Shown piece by piece: positions 9,885-19,210 of a DNA stretch of 43,435 nt. The stretch is from DASRJX01 sp035649235 (GTDB lineage Bacteria; Acidobacteriota; Polarisedimenticolia; Gp22-AA2), in NCBI GenBank assembly GCA_035649235.1, contig DASRJX010000127.1, positions 1 through 43,435 on the forward strand, written 5' to 3'. Each line of letters opens with the position of its first letter. Position 1 is the stretch's first letter. The notes under the pieces are model-generated. The model did no database searches. It was not told the DNA's origin and worked only from the letters and a program-made list of their open reading frames with translations. The position numbers and the translations under genes are program-made.

Positions 9885-12821
9885 CTACCCTCCCCGGGCG
9901 GAGCGACGGGACAAATCCTGCTGGAGCCGGGCGAGTGCGGCGTCGCCAGGATGCCGGGCGATCCCCTCGCGCAACGTCTCGAGCGCCTGCGGCAGACGAT
10001 CGAGCTCCGATTGCGCCAGGGCAATCCCCAGAAACGGCCCTGGCGACGAGTCGCCAAGGGCGCGCGCCTGCTCGAAGGCGGCCAGCGCGCGCTCGGGACG
10101 CTTCAGGCGGCGATAGACCGATCCCAGCTTGAGGGCGGTGCCCGAGGAGGGGGACAGCGCCGCGGCCCGCTCGTAGGCCTCCGCCGCCTCCGCCCACCGG
10201 CCAAGACGGACGTAGGCGCCGGCGAGGTTGGCGGCGAAGCGCGCGTTGTCGGGATCGACCTCGACCGCCCGGCGGAACGCCGTCAAGGCGTCCTGATCCC
10301 GGCCCGCTTCGGCGAGAAGGGCTCCCAGCATGTTCTGGTATTCGTCGAGGCGCGGGTCCTTCCCCACGGCCGACCGAAGCGCGGGCAGGAGAAGCGACTG
10401 GCGGCGCTCGAGAGGCTCCAGGGCGTACAGCCGCTGCGCCACCAGGACGCGCAGGGGATCGGAGGCGAAAGAGGCCCGGTAGCGCCGGATCGCCATAGCA
10501 CCGTCCCCGCCGGCCTCCTCCAGTAGTCCGCCGATCGCGTCGTCGAGGCCCGGCTTGGCTGCCGTGCGCGCGGCGTAACGCCTCACGTCCTCCTCGGCCG
10601 CCGCGCGTCCTCCCGGATCGCCGAGCTGGATCTGGACCAGCCACAGCACCGGCTCGGCATCGGCCTCCGACAGCACATCGAGCGACTCCCGGAGCGCCGC
10701 GAGCGCGTCCTTGCGCCGCCCAAGACCGAGGTACGCCTCTGAGAGCATCTGGTAGGTCTTCGGCATCTTCTGGCGTTGGTTGGCGAGCAGGAGTTGCTCC
10801 ACCGCCCGCGCATAGTCCTGCCGCTTCAGGAAGTAGGTCGCGAGGTTGCGGTGGTAGAAGACCTGCGTGTCGGCGCCCGGGCCTGCGGCGGCGCTCCGAT
10901 CCAGCGACTCGGGAGCCGCCCCCGAGGCGGGAGAGGTTTCGTCGCCGCCGATGTAGCCCAGGGCTCTCAGGGTATCCAATAGCTCGGCCTCGGCCTGCAT
11001 CGCTCCCGGATCGTTCGCCGGCTCCGTCCTGGCCGGCAGGCCTCCCGTCCCCTCGTAGGTCGGTATGCGGCGCACGGCGCGGCCCGCGGCGAACCGTTCG
11101 TCGAGAGCCTGGAGAAGGACCCGGCCCGGCATCGTCTCGGCCACGGGGAGACCGAGGAGGTGGAGGATGGTCGGGGCGATGTCAAATAGGGTCGGGCGCT
11201 CGCCGAGCCGCTCGCCGCGCTTCGCTCCTCTCCCGCTCAAGATGAAGATCCCCTCGGGGTCGTGCCATTCGACCGGCTGCTGCGTCGTGTACGGCAGGAT
11301 GCCGGCGGGCCGCGCGGCGCCCGACCGGAACCCGTGGTCCGAGACGACGAGGACGGTCGCGTCGTCCCCCGCCGCCTCCAGGATCGCGCCGATCAGCCGG
11401 TCCTGCAGGACGTAGAAGCCGGTGACGGCCTCGCCGTAGCGCCGGGCCTCCGCCTCGCTGCAGATCGCCATGCGTGGCGGCAGGCAATGCTGGAAGCGGT
11501 GGCCCATCATGTCGATCCCCTCGAAGTAGACGGCCGTCAGGTCGGGCCGCCGCGCGGCGAGATCGGCTGCGATGGCGGCGTAGTTGCGCGACCCGATCAG
11601 GATCGAGAGGGCGAGGGGCACGGGCCGCTGGACCGCCTTCTTGTTCTCTCCCGTGGTGTCGGAGGGGGACGGGTGCAGCACCTCCTCGCGCGCCGCCTCG
11701 AACTCGTCGCGGCCGATGTTCAGGATCGGGCGGATCTCCTCGTAGCGGACATCGGCGGCGGTGACGAGGCGCGGCTGAACGCCGGCCAGGTAGTCGGGAG
11801 GCCAGACCAGGCCGGCCGGCTGCGGGCGGTCGGCCGGCCGCGGCCGCACCGTCTCGAACGCCACCAGGTTCGACACCTGCCAGCCGCGCACCTCCTCCGC
11901 CGGGTAGGAGGCCCACCAGCCGACGAAGGCGCTCGTCCCGCCCGCGTCCCCCAGGATGTTCCAGAGCGCCTTGACCCTCCGGAACCGGCTCGTGATCGGG
12001 ACGCGCCTCCCGGTCGCCTTGTCGACGGCCTGGAAATCGGCGACGCCGTGCTGGTCGGGGCCGACCCCGGTCGCCATCGTGGTCCAGAGCAGGGGAGAGA
12101 TCATCGGGTCGTAGGAGCGCAGCGCCGCCCGGGTGCCCTGCTCCGCCAGGCGGCGCAGGTGCGGCAGGCGGCCCTGGCGCATGAGCGGGTCGATGATCCG
12201 CCAGTCGGCGCCGTCGAGTCCGATGAGGACGAGCCGGATGCCCGTTGGCAGGCGCTCCGGAGGACCGGACGTCGCCGCCCCGGGCGACAGGCTCCCGGGC
12301 GGTCCGATCGAGCCGCTCAGGTCGGAGGCTTCGACGCCTGCGTCTCGAAGAGCCGCCAGGACGGCGTCCAACGCCGCGCCCGGCAGCGGAGCCCGGGCGC
12401 CGCCCGCTCCCTGGGACGCGAGGAGCGCCGTTGTCGCGAACGGCTGCAGCGCCGCACGTGCAAGAAGGGCGATAGCACCCTCGGGTCCGCCCTCGGCGAC
12501 GGATGCGGCCAGAGGGGCGAGGCGGGCCGGATCGAGCCTGTAGGCCAGCGCCAGGCGTACGTCCCGGGAGGCGCCCTCCTCGGTCGTGCAGGTGAAGTCC
12601 ACGGCCTCTCGCCGCCCCGCGAGAGGGACGACGCGGACGGTCCCGCCGGGTGCTTTCAGGTGAAAGCCGGGCCCGAGCAGCGCCGCAGGCGTCGCTCCCA
12701 CGGCCTCGTCGGGCACGCGCACGACGCAGAAGGGCGCCAGGGCGACGAGGAGGGCGAAAGCACCGGCGACGACAAGGCCAGGACCCCGGATTACCCCTTG
12801 TGCCCGCGCGCCGCGATTCAC
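9885..12821 (-). CDS. SPFH-like / type I phosphodiesterase / TPR fusion protein
   Basis: A 978-residue protein. Residues 15-34 are a membrane segment. Residues about 35-170 resemble an SPFH/band-7 domain (VRVPDEAVG, GPGFHLKAP, then alternating strands and helices). Residues about 195-560 are an alkaline-phosphatase-superfamily domain of the phosphodiesterase/nucleotide pyrophosphatase type: metal Asp203 in GLDGADW, Thr247/Thr248 in LLWTTMATG as nucleophile candidates, DMMGHRF, and VVSDHGF. All metal ligands appear present, so it should be active, perhaps on a phosphodiester or envelope phospho-substrate. TPR repeats run from about 650 to the end. The start is GTG at 12821, with TATACT seven bases upstream and no Shine-Dalgarno. 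The SPFH assignment rests on pattern only; the other two domains are firm. Confidence 0.88.
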   Translation of the reverse strand: MNRGARAQGVIRGPGLVVAGAFALLVALAPFCVVRVPDEAVGATPAALLGPGFHLKAPGGTVRVVPLAGRREAVDFTCTTEEGASRDVRLALAYRLDPARLAPLAASVAEGGPEGAIALLARAALQPFATTALLASQGAGGARAPLPGAALDAVLAALRDAGVEASDLSGSIGPPGSLSPGAATSGPPERLPTGIRLVLIGLDGADWRIIDPLMRQGRLPHLRRLAEQGTRAALRSYDPMISPLLWTTMATGVGPDQHGVADFQAVDKATGRRVPITSRFRRVKALWNILGDAGGTSAFVGWWASYPAEEVRGWQVSNLVAFETVRPRPADRPQPAGLVWPPDYLAGVQPRLVTAADVRYEEIRPILNIGRDEFEAAREEVLHPSPSDTTGENKKAVQRPVPLALSILIGSRNYAAIAADLAARRPDLTAVYFEGIDMMGHRFQHCLPPRMAICSEAEARRYGEAVTGFYVLQDRLIGAILEAAGDDATVLVVSDHGFRSGAARPAGILPYTTQQPVEWHDPEGIFILSGRGAKRGERLGERPTLFDIAPTILHLLGLPVAETMPGRVLLQALDERFAAGRAVRRIPTYEGTGGLPARTEPANDPGAMQAEAELLDTLRALGYIGGDETSPASGAAPESLDRSAAAGPGADTQVFYHRNLATYFLKRQDYARAVEQLLLANQRQKMPKTYQMLSEAYLGLGRRKDALAALRESLDVLSEADAEPVLWLVQIQLGDPGGRAAAEEDVRRYAARTAAKPGLDDAIGGLLEEAGGDGAMAIRRYRASFASDPLRVLVAQRLYALEPLERRQSLLLPALRSAVGKDPRLDEYQNMLGALLAEAGRDQDALTAFRRAVEVDPDNARFAANLAGAYVRLGRWAEAAEAYERAAALSPSSGTALKLGSVYRRLKRPERALAAFEQARALGDSSPGPFLGIALAQSELDRLPQALETLREGIARHPGDAALARLQQDLSRRSARGG

Positions 12822-12828
12822 GGCCGAC

Positions 12829-12834
12829 AGTATA
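12829..12834 (-). promoter_or_regulatory. -10 box TATACT for the phosphodiesterase-TPR gene
   Basis: On the minus strand TATACT is followed by seven bases and then the GTG start at 12821. This predicts a leaderless or nearly leaderless transcript. No clear -35 is seen. Confidence 0.5.
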
Positions 12835-12897
12835 AACGGCCGACAGGACAGGTCGGCCTGCGGCGGGTGCCTCCCGTTCAGGCCGCCCGACGCGCGC

Positions 12898-15800
12898 CTA
12901 GAAGTCCCAGCGCATGCCGAACCGGACGCTGCGCGGGCTGTTGTAGGCGAGCGGCTTGCCGTAGTTCGGGTCGGTCACGCCGCTAGAGAACTCGATCGTG
13001 TCGACGAACGCCGTTTCCGTCTGTGTGTCGAAGACGTTGAAGACGTCGACGAACAGCCGGAGCGTGTTGTCGCCGACCGTGAACGGGTAATCGGCGTGCA
13101 GGTCCAGCGTCATGAGGTCCGGGGTCCGGCCCAGGTTCCCGCGCTTGACCGGCGTGTAGGACTGCAGGAACACGGCCCCGGGATTGGTGGCGTCCGGGTC
13201 GGTGAGAGCGGTGGACAGGCTGCTCGTGCTGCGCAATTCAAGGCTTCCCAGGCCGTCGTCGGCCCAGTAGGCGTAGATCGGATCGATGCCCGGGATCTCG
13301 CCGGAGTTCTGGTAGATCGGGTGGGCCAGGAGCGAGGTGCGCGGCACGCCCGAGAACCAGGACAGGTTCGCCCCGAGCCTCAGCTTGTTGTCGAACTGGT
13401 ACGACGGATAGACGTGCACGACGTGCGTCACGTCCGACGGCAGCGGCCCATCCAGGAACTGCCCCCGCATCAGGGGGGAGTCGGGGAAATCGTAGAGAGA
13501 GGTGATGTTCGGGTCGCTCTGGCCGTTGTCGTTGCGGAACAGCCCTTCGTAGTTGCCGCTCAGGCGGGCCAACCGGTAATTGGCGAACATCGACCAGTGC
13601 TTCGACATCCTCCGGGTGTAGATGGCCTCGAGCGCCTTGTACTCACGCTTGGCGTCCGGGAAGCCGAACTGCCCGCCCTGGGGCACGTTCTTGGTCCCCG
13701 GGTTGGCCAGCTGGTAGGCGCCGAAGACCGACGCGGGGTAGGCGCTGCTGACCGGCGTGGAGGAGCTGCCGCCGAACGGATCGTAGGGGTAGCCGTAGGC
13801 ATAGCCGTAGTAGAAATTCTGGATCTGCTCCACGGCGTTGACCTGCACGTCCTCCAGGACCCGGCCCTGCTGCCGGTAGATCGCCCGGACCTCGACGGAG
13901 GACTCGGGGCTCACCATGAAGGCGAAGCCGGCCGAGATCTCGTCCTCGTACGGGAGCTTGGTCCCCTCGACCACAGTCGTCTGCTCGATCCCCTGCGTGA
14001 ACACGGGGCCGGACGGCTCGCAGGGCGTGGAGCCGCCCCCGCCGTCGTCACACGGGACCGTGAACCCGAGGGTGCGTGGCGAGGTCAGGGCCCGATCCGT
14101 GTAGTCCTGCAAGCTGATGCCGATCTCGCTCGAGAAGGCCCGCACCGCGAGGTCGTTCGGGACGCGCTCGAAGTAGCGCGCCAGGTTCAGCCAGGCGCGG
14201 CTCTTGCCGTTCCCCAGCACGTCCCAGGCCACGCCGAGGCGCGGGGCCCAGTTGCCGGAGAAGGTGTAATCGGACGGGCTGAACGTGGTCGATCCCGGCG
14301 TGTAGATCCGCGAGTCGATGCCGAAGAAGTTCACCACCTGCGTGCCGAATGGCAGGGTGAAATCGCCCGCGCCCTGGATCGTCTCGGTCGTGTAGCGCAG
14401 GCCCGCCTTGAGGGTGACCCGCGGGTGCAGGCTCCAGGTGTCCTGGAAGAACAGGCTGGTCTCGTCGGCCTGAGTGGCCGGGGGCTGCGGTCCGATGCGG
14501 GCCCGCACGACGCGGAAGCGGTTGCCGCTGTCGTAGGCGACCAGCGGATCGCTCCCCACGGTGTTGCGCACGTCGACGAGGACACCTCCCTGCGTCGGCA
14601 GGGAGATGAAATCCTGGACGCCGTTGAGGTCGGCGTCGACCGGGTCGCCGGCGGTGCTGCTCACGGGCAGGCCGACGTTGATCGAAGGCCCGGTGTACGT
14701 GGAGGCCTCGCGGTAGGAGATGTCATCGTACTGCAGCCCGTACCTCAGCTCGTGCTTCCCGACCACGGAGGTCATCTTGAGCAGGAACTGCAGGCTCTCG
14801 TCGTCCTGATTGGAGATGAAGCCGACGCCGCCGCGCCGCGTGCTCACCGGGCTCATCTGGAGCGGCAAGGCTCCGCCTCCGGGGTCGTAGCTGTTGGCCC
14901 CGCGGATGAACTCCTGCACGTTGCGGAGATCGCGGTACTCCAACTCGTTGAGTTCCGATTCCTCGCGGAAACGCCCGTCGTGCCAGCCGATCTGGGTCTC
15001 CATGAAGAAGTGCGGCGTGAGGACGGCGTTCCACTTCAGGGCGGCGTTGTTCGAGCCGTAGCGGATGGCGCTCTCACCCCCGCCCTGGTCCACGTCGAGG
15101 TGGAGGGCGGCGCTGCCGCGCTGCGGGCCCATGGGACCCTCGGAGGGGTCTCCGAACATGGTCAGCTCGACCTGGTGCTTCGGGTTCACCATGAACGAGA
15201 GCTTGGCGGCGTAGTTGTGCGAGCGGCGCGTCCGCTCCAACTCGCCCGTCGACGAGGGGAAGGCGAGCGGCGACGTGACGCCGAATCCGTTCGCGGTCGA
15301 TTCGTCGAACGCCGAGACACCGGCCGAGGCCGCGTCGTACGCGGGGTTGGCCTGGTTCGTGGCCCGGATGCTCTGCGTCGTGAACACGGGATTGTAGGCG
15401 AAGAAGTAGAACATCTTGTCTTTGACGATAGGCCCGCCGACCGAGAACGCGAAGTCGTTGACCGTCTCGTCGGTGATGTTGACGCTGCCGGTGTCGAGGT
15501 TGACCTCCTTGCGCGCCGACTCGGTGGCGCCGGGGCTGCTGTAGAAGGTCACGCTCCCCTTGAAGTCGTTGGTGCCCGACTTGACGATGGTGTTGATGAT
15601 GCCGCCGAGCGCCTGCCCGTACTCGGCCTCGAAGCCGCCGGTCTTCACCTGGACCTCGTCCAGGAACTCGCTCGTCACGCCGGTGCCGAGCGACCCGTAC
15701 ACCAGGTTGTAGGCGCCGATGCCGCCGTAGCCGGTGTTGGTGATGTTGACGCCGTCGATGAGGTACATGTTCTCGAGGCCCGAGGAGCCGCTGATCGAGT

Positions 15801-16323
15801 AGTTGCCGGTGCCCGTTCCGATGCCGCTCACCACACCGGGCGCTACGGCGTAGGTGTCGGTGAACGAGCGGCCAAGCGGGACCGATCCGGCGAAGTCGTC
15901 GTACTTGATGTTGGTGCCGCTCGAGGTCGACTTCGGGTCGACCAGCGGCGACTGGGCGCTCACGATGACCGTCTCCGTAACGCCCGGCTGGAGCGTGAAG
16001 GAGAGCTGCGTCCTCTGGTTGAGGGCGACGACCACGTCCTTCTGGACGACGCTGTTGAAGCCGCCGGGGGCCTCGATCCGGAGCGTGTAGCTGCCGGGCC
16101 TCAGGAAGGGCATGAGGAACTGGCCGTTCTCGTCCGTCTCGCCGGTCCGCGTTCCCATGTCGCAGGTGGCGATGATCACCGCCTCGGCGATCGGATGGCC
16201 CGAAGGATCGACGACCTTTCCCGAGATCGTGCCCGACGTCAGCTCCTGTGCCGTGGCCGGCGCCACCAGCACCGTCATCGCGGCGAGCACGAGACCGAGC
16301 CGGGCTGCAGTCAACCCTCTCAT
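12898..16323 (-). CDS. Oar-type TonB-dependent receptor-like outer membrane protein
   Basis: A 1141-residue outer-membrane beta-barrel protein. Order: signal peptide ending near ATAQ (residues 1-26), a carboxypeptidase-regulatory-like beta-sandwich (SGKVVDPSGHPIAEA, LRPGSYTLRIE), a plug domain (YLIDGVNITNTG, EYGQALGGIINTI), then a long barrel ending in an aromatic residue (GMRWDF). Such proteins import large substrates or act in surface assembly; the ligand cannot be read from sequence. ATG 16323 is preferred over an in-frame upstream codon at 16383 because GGGAGGGG lies about 8 bases before it and the signal peptide begins there. A promoter in an AT-rich patch precedes it. The same-strand TPR gene ends about 200 bases upstream. 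A 1125-residue ORF on the other strand is a shadow. Confidence 0.92.
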   Translation of the reverse strand: MRGLTAARLGLVLAAMTVLVAPATAQELTSGTISGKVVDPSGHPIAEAVIIATCDMGTRTGETDENGQFLMPFLRPGSYTLRIEAPGGFNSVVQKDVVVALNQRTQLSFTLQPGVTETVIVSAQSPLVDPKSTSSGTNIKYDDFAGSVPLGRSFTDTYAVAPGVVSGIGTGTGNYSISGSSGLENMYLIDGVNITNTGYGGIGAYNLVYGSLGTGVTSEFLDEVQVKTGGFEAEYGQALGGIINTIVKSGTNDFKGSVTFYSSPGATESARKEVNLDTGSVNITDETVNDFAFSVGGPIVKDKMFYFFAYNPVFTTQSIRATNQANPAYDAASAGVSAFDESTANGFGVTSPLAFPSSTGELERTRRSHNYAAKLSFMVNPKHQVELTMFGDPSEGPMGPQRGSAALHLDVDQGGGESAIRYGSNNAALKWNAVLTPHFFMETQIGWHDGRFREESELNELEYRDLRNVQEFIRGANSYDPGGGALPLQMSPVSTRRGGVGFISNQDDESLQFLLKMTSVVGKHELRYGLQYDDISYREASTYTGPSINVGLPVSSTAGDPVDADLNGVQDFISLPTQGGVLVDVRNTVGSDPLVAYDSGNRFRVVRARIGPQPPATQADETSLFFQDTWSLHPRVTLKAGLRYTTETIQGAGDFTLPFGTQVVNFFGIDSRIYTPGSTTFSPSDYTFSGNWAPRLGVAWDVLGNGKSRAWLNLARYFERVPNDLAVRAFSSEIGISLQDYTDRALTSPRTLGFTVPCDDGGGGSTPCEPSGPVFTQGIEQTTVVEGTKLPYEDEISAGFAFMVSPESSVEVRAIYRQQGRVLEDVQVNAVEQIQNFYYGYAYGYPYDPFGGSSSTPVSSAYPASVFGAYQLANPGTKNVPQGGQFGFPDAKREYKALEAIYTRRMSKHWSMFANYRLARLSGNYEGLFRNDNGQSDPNITSLYDFPDSPLMRGQFLDGPLPSDVTHVVHVYPSYQFDNKLRLGANLSWFSGVPRTSLLAHPIYQNSGEIPGIDPIYAYWADDGLGSLELRSTSSLSTALTDPDATNPGAVFLQSYTPVKRGNLGRTPDLMTLDLHADYPFTVGDNTLRLFVDVFNVFDTQTETAFVDTIEFSSGVTDPNYGKPLAYNSPRSVRFGMRWDF

Positions 16324-16406
16324 CACGCATCCCCTCCCTTTTCCTGTGCCTCCGGAACGGCCGGAGGCCTCCCCGGTCGCCATGGAGCGGGACCAAGGCG
16401 GGATGA

Positions 16407-16434
16407 AATATATGTATTAGGTGTCTCATGGCAA
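16407..16434 (-). promoter_or_regulatory. Promoter of the first TonB receptor gene
   Basis: Reading the minus strand, TTGCCA (16434-16429) and TATATT (16412-16407) are separated by 16 bases, giving a leader of about 75 bases before ATG 16323. It sits at the downstream end of an AT-rich patch at about 16401-16510 that contains the 10-base palindrome ATATGCATAT (16455-16464). The patch may act as an UP element or regulator site; that part is inference. Confidence 0.6.
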
Positions 16435-16526
16435 GTCCTTAAAGCGTTTGATGAATATGCATATAGACTATAAAGTGATATGCGCGGATTAACATATTTC
16501 TATTTCAGTAACTTGCAGGACCTGGC

Positions 16527-17771
16527 TTAGAATCCGAGCAGGAGTCTGAGCTCGCGGGCGAGGGTCGGGTCGAGACGGTCGAGGGTCTCCAATTCTCCTC
16601 TGGCGGCCTCGCCGTGATCGCCGGCCCGGAGCGCCAGGGCGAGCTCGAAGCGCACCCGTGGATTGGAGGGCGCGAGATCGCGTGCTTCGCGGAAGGCCGC
16701 AGCCGCCTCGTCGTAGCGCCCGCTGGCCCCCAGGACGACACCCAGGTTGAAGCGAGCCAGGTAGGAGGACGGATCGACCTGGGCCGCCCGCGAGAAGTCG
16801 CGGACGGCGGCCGGCAAGCGTCCGGATGCGTACTGCAGGGTGCCCCGCTCGAGCAGGAGCGCCGCGGTCTCGCCGCCACGTAAAAGCGCGTCATCGAGGC
16901 TTTCGATCGCAGACTCGGTGCGTCCGGCCCCTCCGAGGAGGAGTGCCTGGGCCGCGATGCCGGCGGGCGTGCCGGAGAACGTCGGAGCGGCCCTCGCGGC
17001 CAGGACCGAGCGCGGCGGGGTGGGATCGCTGTCCTCTCCGGATGGGGGAGGCGCGGCCGCGACCACGGCGAGGAGGGCCTGGTCGCTGCCGGGCGGAGCC
17101 GGTGCCACCGATCCGACGAGCGCCCCGCTCGCGTCGATCATCAGCCCGGGTTCGGCGCCCCTGGCGTCGAGCAGGCGCGCCAGGATCAGGCGTCGGCCAC
17201 CCGGAAGGGCAACCTGCCTCAGGATCTGGCCGCCGGCCGCCGGCGGACGGTAGCCGCTTCGCTCTCGCAGGACCAGCACCTGCGTCCCGGCCTGGCCGGC
17301 CGGCGCGGCCGGAGTCCCGGCTCCTGCTGCGGCGTCGCCTGCTGCTTGGGCCGCGCAGGACGGGGACCCGGGGACGCTCAGATAGGCGAGGTCGGCGGCC
17401 GGATCGAGCGACGCCACGCCGACGACCTCCGCAGCCGTGCTTCCGGCGCTCTCCTCCTCGACCGCCAGTCGCTCCCAGCGCGCACCACCACGCTCCAGCG
17501 TGTGCAGCGGGGTGACGACCAGACCGGGCCGGTCCAGGGCGAGGGCGATGGTCCGGAAGACCCTATGGCCGCCGGCGTCGTACCCTGCGAGAGCGACCCG
17601 GCACGCGCTCGCGCCCGCGGCGGGGGCAGCGTCTCCCTGCTGCGCCGGAAACGGCAGGAACCCCGCCGGCAGGGCGCAGAGGAGGCCGCCGAGAACGAGG
17701 CGCCGGGTGAGGAGGCGGTGCCGTCGGGCGGCGAGCCAGGTCGGGCCAGGCCCGGCAGTCCGACCAGCCAT
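16527..17771 (-). CDS. Exported degenerate trypsin-fold protein with C-terminal TPRs
   Basis: A 414-residue protein with an N-terminal arginine-rich segment and hydrophobic stretch (about 22-42), probably a signal peptide or anchor. Residues about 55-240 resemble an HtrA/S1C-type chymotrypsin fold: His90 in VVTPLHTL fits the catalytic histidine, and Asp127 in AADLAYLSV fits the aspartate. The usual GNSGG reads GAEPG (205-209), so the nucleophilic serine aligns with Glu207. I infer a pseudoprotease. Three or more TPR units cover about 280-400 (ARFNLGVVLGASGRYDEA). The start is ATG 17771, with a GGGAGGGAGGGG purine tract just upstream. It lies upstream of the TonB receptor on the same strand and may be co-expressed. 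The protease relation is my motif reading; the TPR part is secure. Confidence 0.75.
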   Translation of the reverse strand: MAGRTAGPGPTWLAARRHRLLTRRLVLGGLLCALPAGFLPFPAQQGDAAPAAGASACRVALAGYDAGGHRVFRTIALALDRPGLVVTPLHTLERGGARWERLAVEEESAGSTAAEVVGVASLDPAADLAYLSVPGSPSCAAQAAGDAAAGAGTPAAPAGQAGTQVLVLRERSGYRPPAAGGQILRQVALPGGRRLILARLLDARGAEPGLMIDASGALVGSVAPAPPGSDQALLAVVAAAPPPSGEDSDPTPPRSVLAARAAPTFSGTPAGIAAQALLLGGAGRTESAIESLDDALLRGGETAALLLERGTLQYASGRLPAAVRDFSRAAQVDPSSYLARFNLGVVLGASGRYDEAAAAFREARDLAPSNPRVRFELALALRAGDHGEAARGELETLDRLDPTLARELRLLLGF

Positions 17772-17869
17772 ACCCCTCCCTCCCGGCCGAGGCCCCCCCT
17801 CCGCTCCCGGTCGCCCACCCGGCGCCTCATTCCGTCGAAAGGCTTGGCCTGTGCGGCTTTCGGAAGAAT

Positions 17870-17898
17870 CATGTACGGTGACTCGGGACCGGCGTCAA
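17870..17898 (-). promoter_or_regulatory. Possible promoter of the trypsin-fold TPR gene
   Basis: On the minus strand TTGACG (17898-17893) and TACATG (17875-17870) are 17 bases apart. This leaves a leader of about 90 bases to ATG 17771. The -35 is strong and the -10 weak. Confidence 0.4.
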
Positions 17899-17929
17899 GC
17901 GGATTCCGCGCCTCTCGATCCGGGGGTGG

Positions 17930-17935
17930 TAGACT
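17930..17935 (+). promoter_or_regulatory. Possible -10 box of the ketosynthase operon
   Basis: TAGACT lies 18 bases before the ATG at 17954, which would leave a leader of roughly 10 bases. No recognisable -35 is at the right distance. It matches the TAnnCT boxes before several other genes here. Confidence 0.35.
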
Positions 17936-17953
17936 CTCCGTCCCGGGTGACCC

Positions 17954-19210
17954 ATGCGGGCTTCGAGGGCGGTGGTCACAGGCATCGGCGTGGTCTCGCC
18001 CTTCGGAATGGGTGCCGAGGCCTTCCGCCGCGGGATCGCGGAGGGGCGCAGCGCCACGCGGCGGGCCACCCTGTTCGACCCCGGAGATCTCCCGTGCCAG
18101 GTGGCGGCCGAGGTCCCGGACTTCGATCCCGCCGACCACGTCCCCGCCTCGGACTTGAAGCGCGTCGGTCGGGTCGTGCCGATGGCGCTCGCCGCGGCGC
18201 GCGAGGCCTTGGCCGCCGCCGGCCTGATGAACGGCGGCCTGCCGGCCGAGGTCCGGCGCCGGATCGGCGTGGTGGTTGGCAGCGGAGCTGGCGCCGTCGA
18301 CTTCGCGGAGCGCCAGTACGAGGCGTACTACCGCCAGGGCATCCACCGCGTCAACCCGTTCGCCATCTCCTCCTCCGTGCTGGGGATGGTGTCGAGCGAG
18401 CTGTCGATCGCGTTCGGGTTCACCGGGCCGTCGCACGTCCTGAGCAACGGATGCACCAGCAGCACCGACGCCATCGGGTACGCGCTGCACGCCATCCAGC
18501 GGGGCGATCAGCCGATCCTGCTCACGGGAGGTGCCGAGGCCTGCATCACGCGCGGCATGATGGAAGGGTTCTGCCGCATGCGGGCCGCGGCGGTCGGCTG
18601 GAACGACAGGCCGGGCCGGGCCTCCCGCCCTTTCAGTCGCGATAGAAGCGGCTTCGTCCTCGGGGAGGGGGCGTTCCTCCTGGTGCTCGAGGAGCGGGAG
18701 CACGCCAGAAGCCGCGGCGCTCCGATCCTCGCGGAAGTCGCGGGCTACGCCGCCACCTGCGATGCCTACCATCGGGTCCACATGAAGGACGCGGGGGAGG
18801 AGTCGACGCGCGCCATGCGGCTGGCGCTGCAGTCGGCCGGCGCCTCGACCGACGAGGTCGATTACATCAACCTCCACGGCACCTCGACCGAGCAGAATGA
18901 TCGGGTGGAGACCCAGGCCGTGAAGAGCCTCCTCGGGGCCCGCGCCGCCAAAGTACCCTGCTCGGCGACCAAGTCCATGATCGGACACCCCCAGGGGGCA
19001 TGCGGCGCCGCCGGCGTGGCGGCGACGGTCCTGGCGATGGCCCACGGTCTCCTGCCGCCCACCATCAACTACGACAACCCCGATCCGGCCTGCGACCTCG
19101 ATTACGTGCCGAACCGGGCCCGCCCGGCCCGTCCGCGGCTCGCCCTGTGCAACTGCATCGGCTTCGGATCCAAGAACGCGGCGCTCGTGTTGCGGGACTG
19201 TGGCTCGTGA
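17954..19210 (+). CDS. FabF-like beta-ketoacyl-ACP synthase
   Basis: Thiolase-fold condensing enzyme joining an acyl starter to malonyl-ACP. The complete Cys-His-His set is visible: Cys167 in SNGCTSSTDAIG, His308 in NLHGTSTEQND, and His345 with Lys340 in KSMIGHPQGACG. The length of 418 residues is that of FabF. The nucleophile context (NGCTSST rather than the usual TACAT) suggests a specialised ketosynthase rather than the housekeeping FabF. No ACP, ketoreductase or acyltransferase gene is adjacent. It opens a plus-strand operon in which each following gene overlaps by 1-4 bases (FAD oxidoreductase, ICMT-like methyltransferase, YceI, lysS). That context points to a lipid, polyketide or quinone product. 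Start ATG 17954 gives MRASRAVVTGIGVVSPFG. Confidence 0.9.
   Translation: MRASRAVVTGIGVVSPFGMGAEAFRRGIAEGRSATRRATLFDPGDLPCQVAAEVPDFDPADHVPASDLKRVGRVVPMALAAAREALAAAGLMNGGLPAEVRRRIGVVVGSGAGAVDFAERQYEAYYRQGIHRVNPFAISSSVLGMVSSELSIAFGFTGPSHVLSNGCTSSTDAIGYALHAIQRGDQPILLTGGAEACITRGMMEGFCRMRAAAVGWNDRPGRASRPFSRDRSGFVLGEGAFLLVLEEREHARSRGAPILAEVAGYAATCDAYHRVHMKDAGEESTRAMRLALQSAGASTDEVDYINLHGTSTEQNDRVETQAVKSLLGARAAKVPCSATKSMIGHPQGACGAAGVAATVLAMAHGLLPPTINYDNPDPACDLDYVPNRARPARPRLALCNCIGFGSKNAALVLRDCGS

Noticed and set aside
13096..16473. 1125-residue plus-strand ORF
   Set aside because: Antisense shadow of the TonB receptor; His/Val/Arg/Glu-rich low-complexity translation with no recognisable domain.
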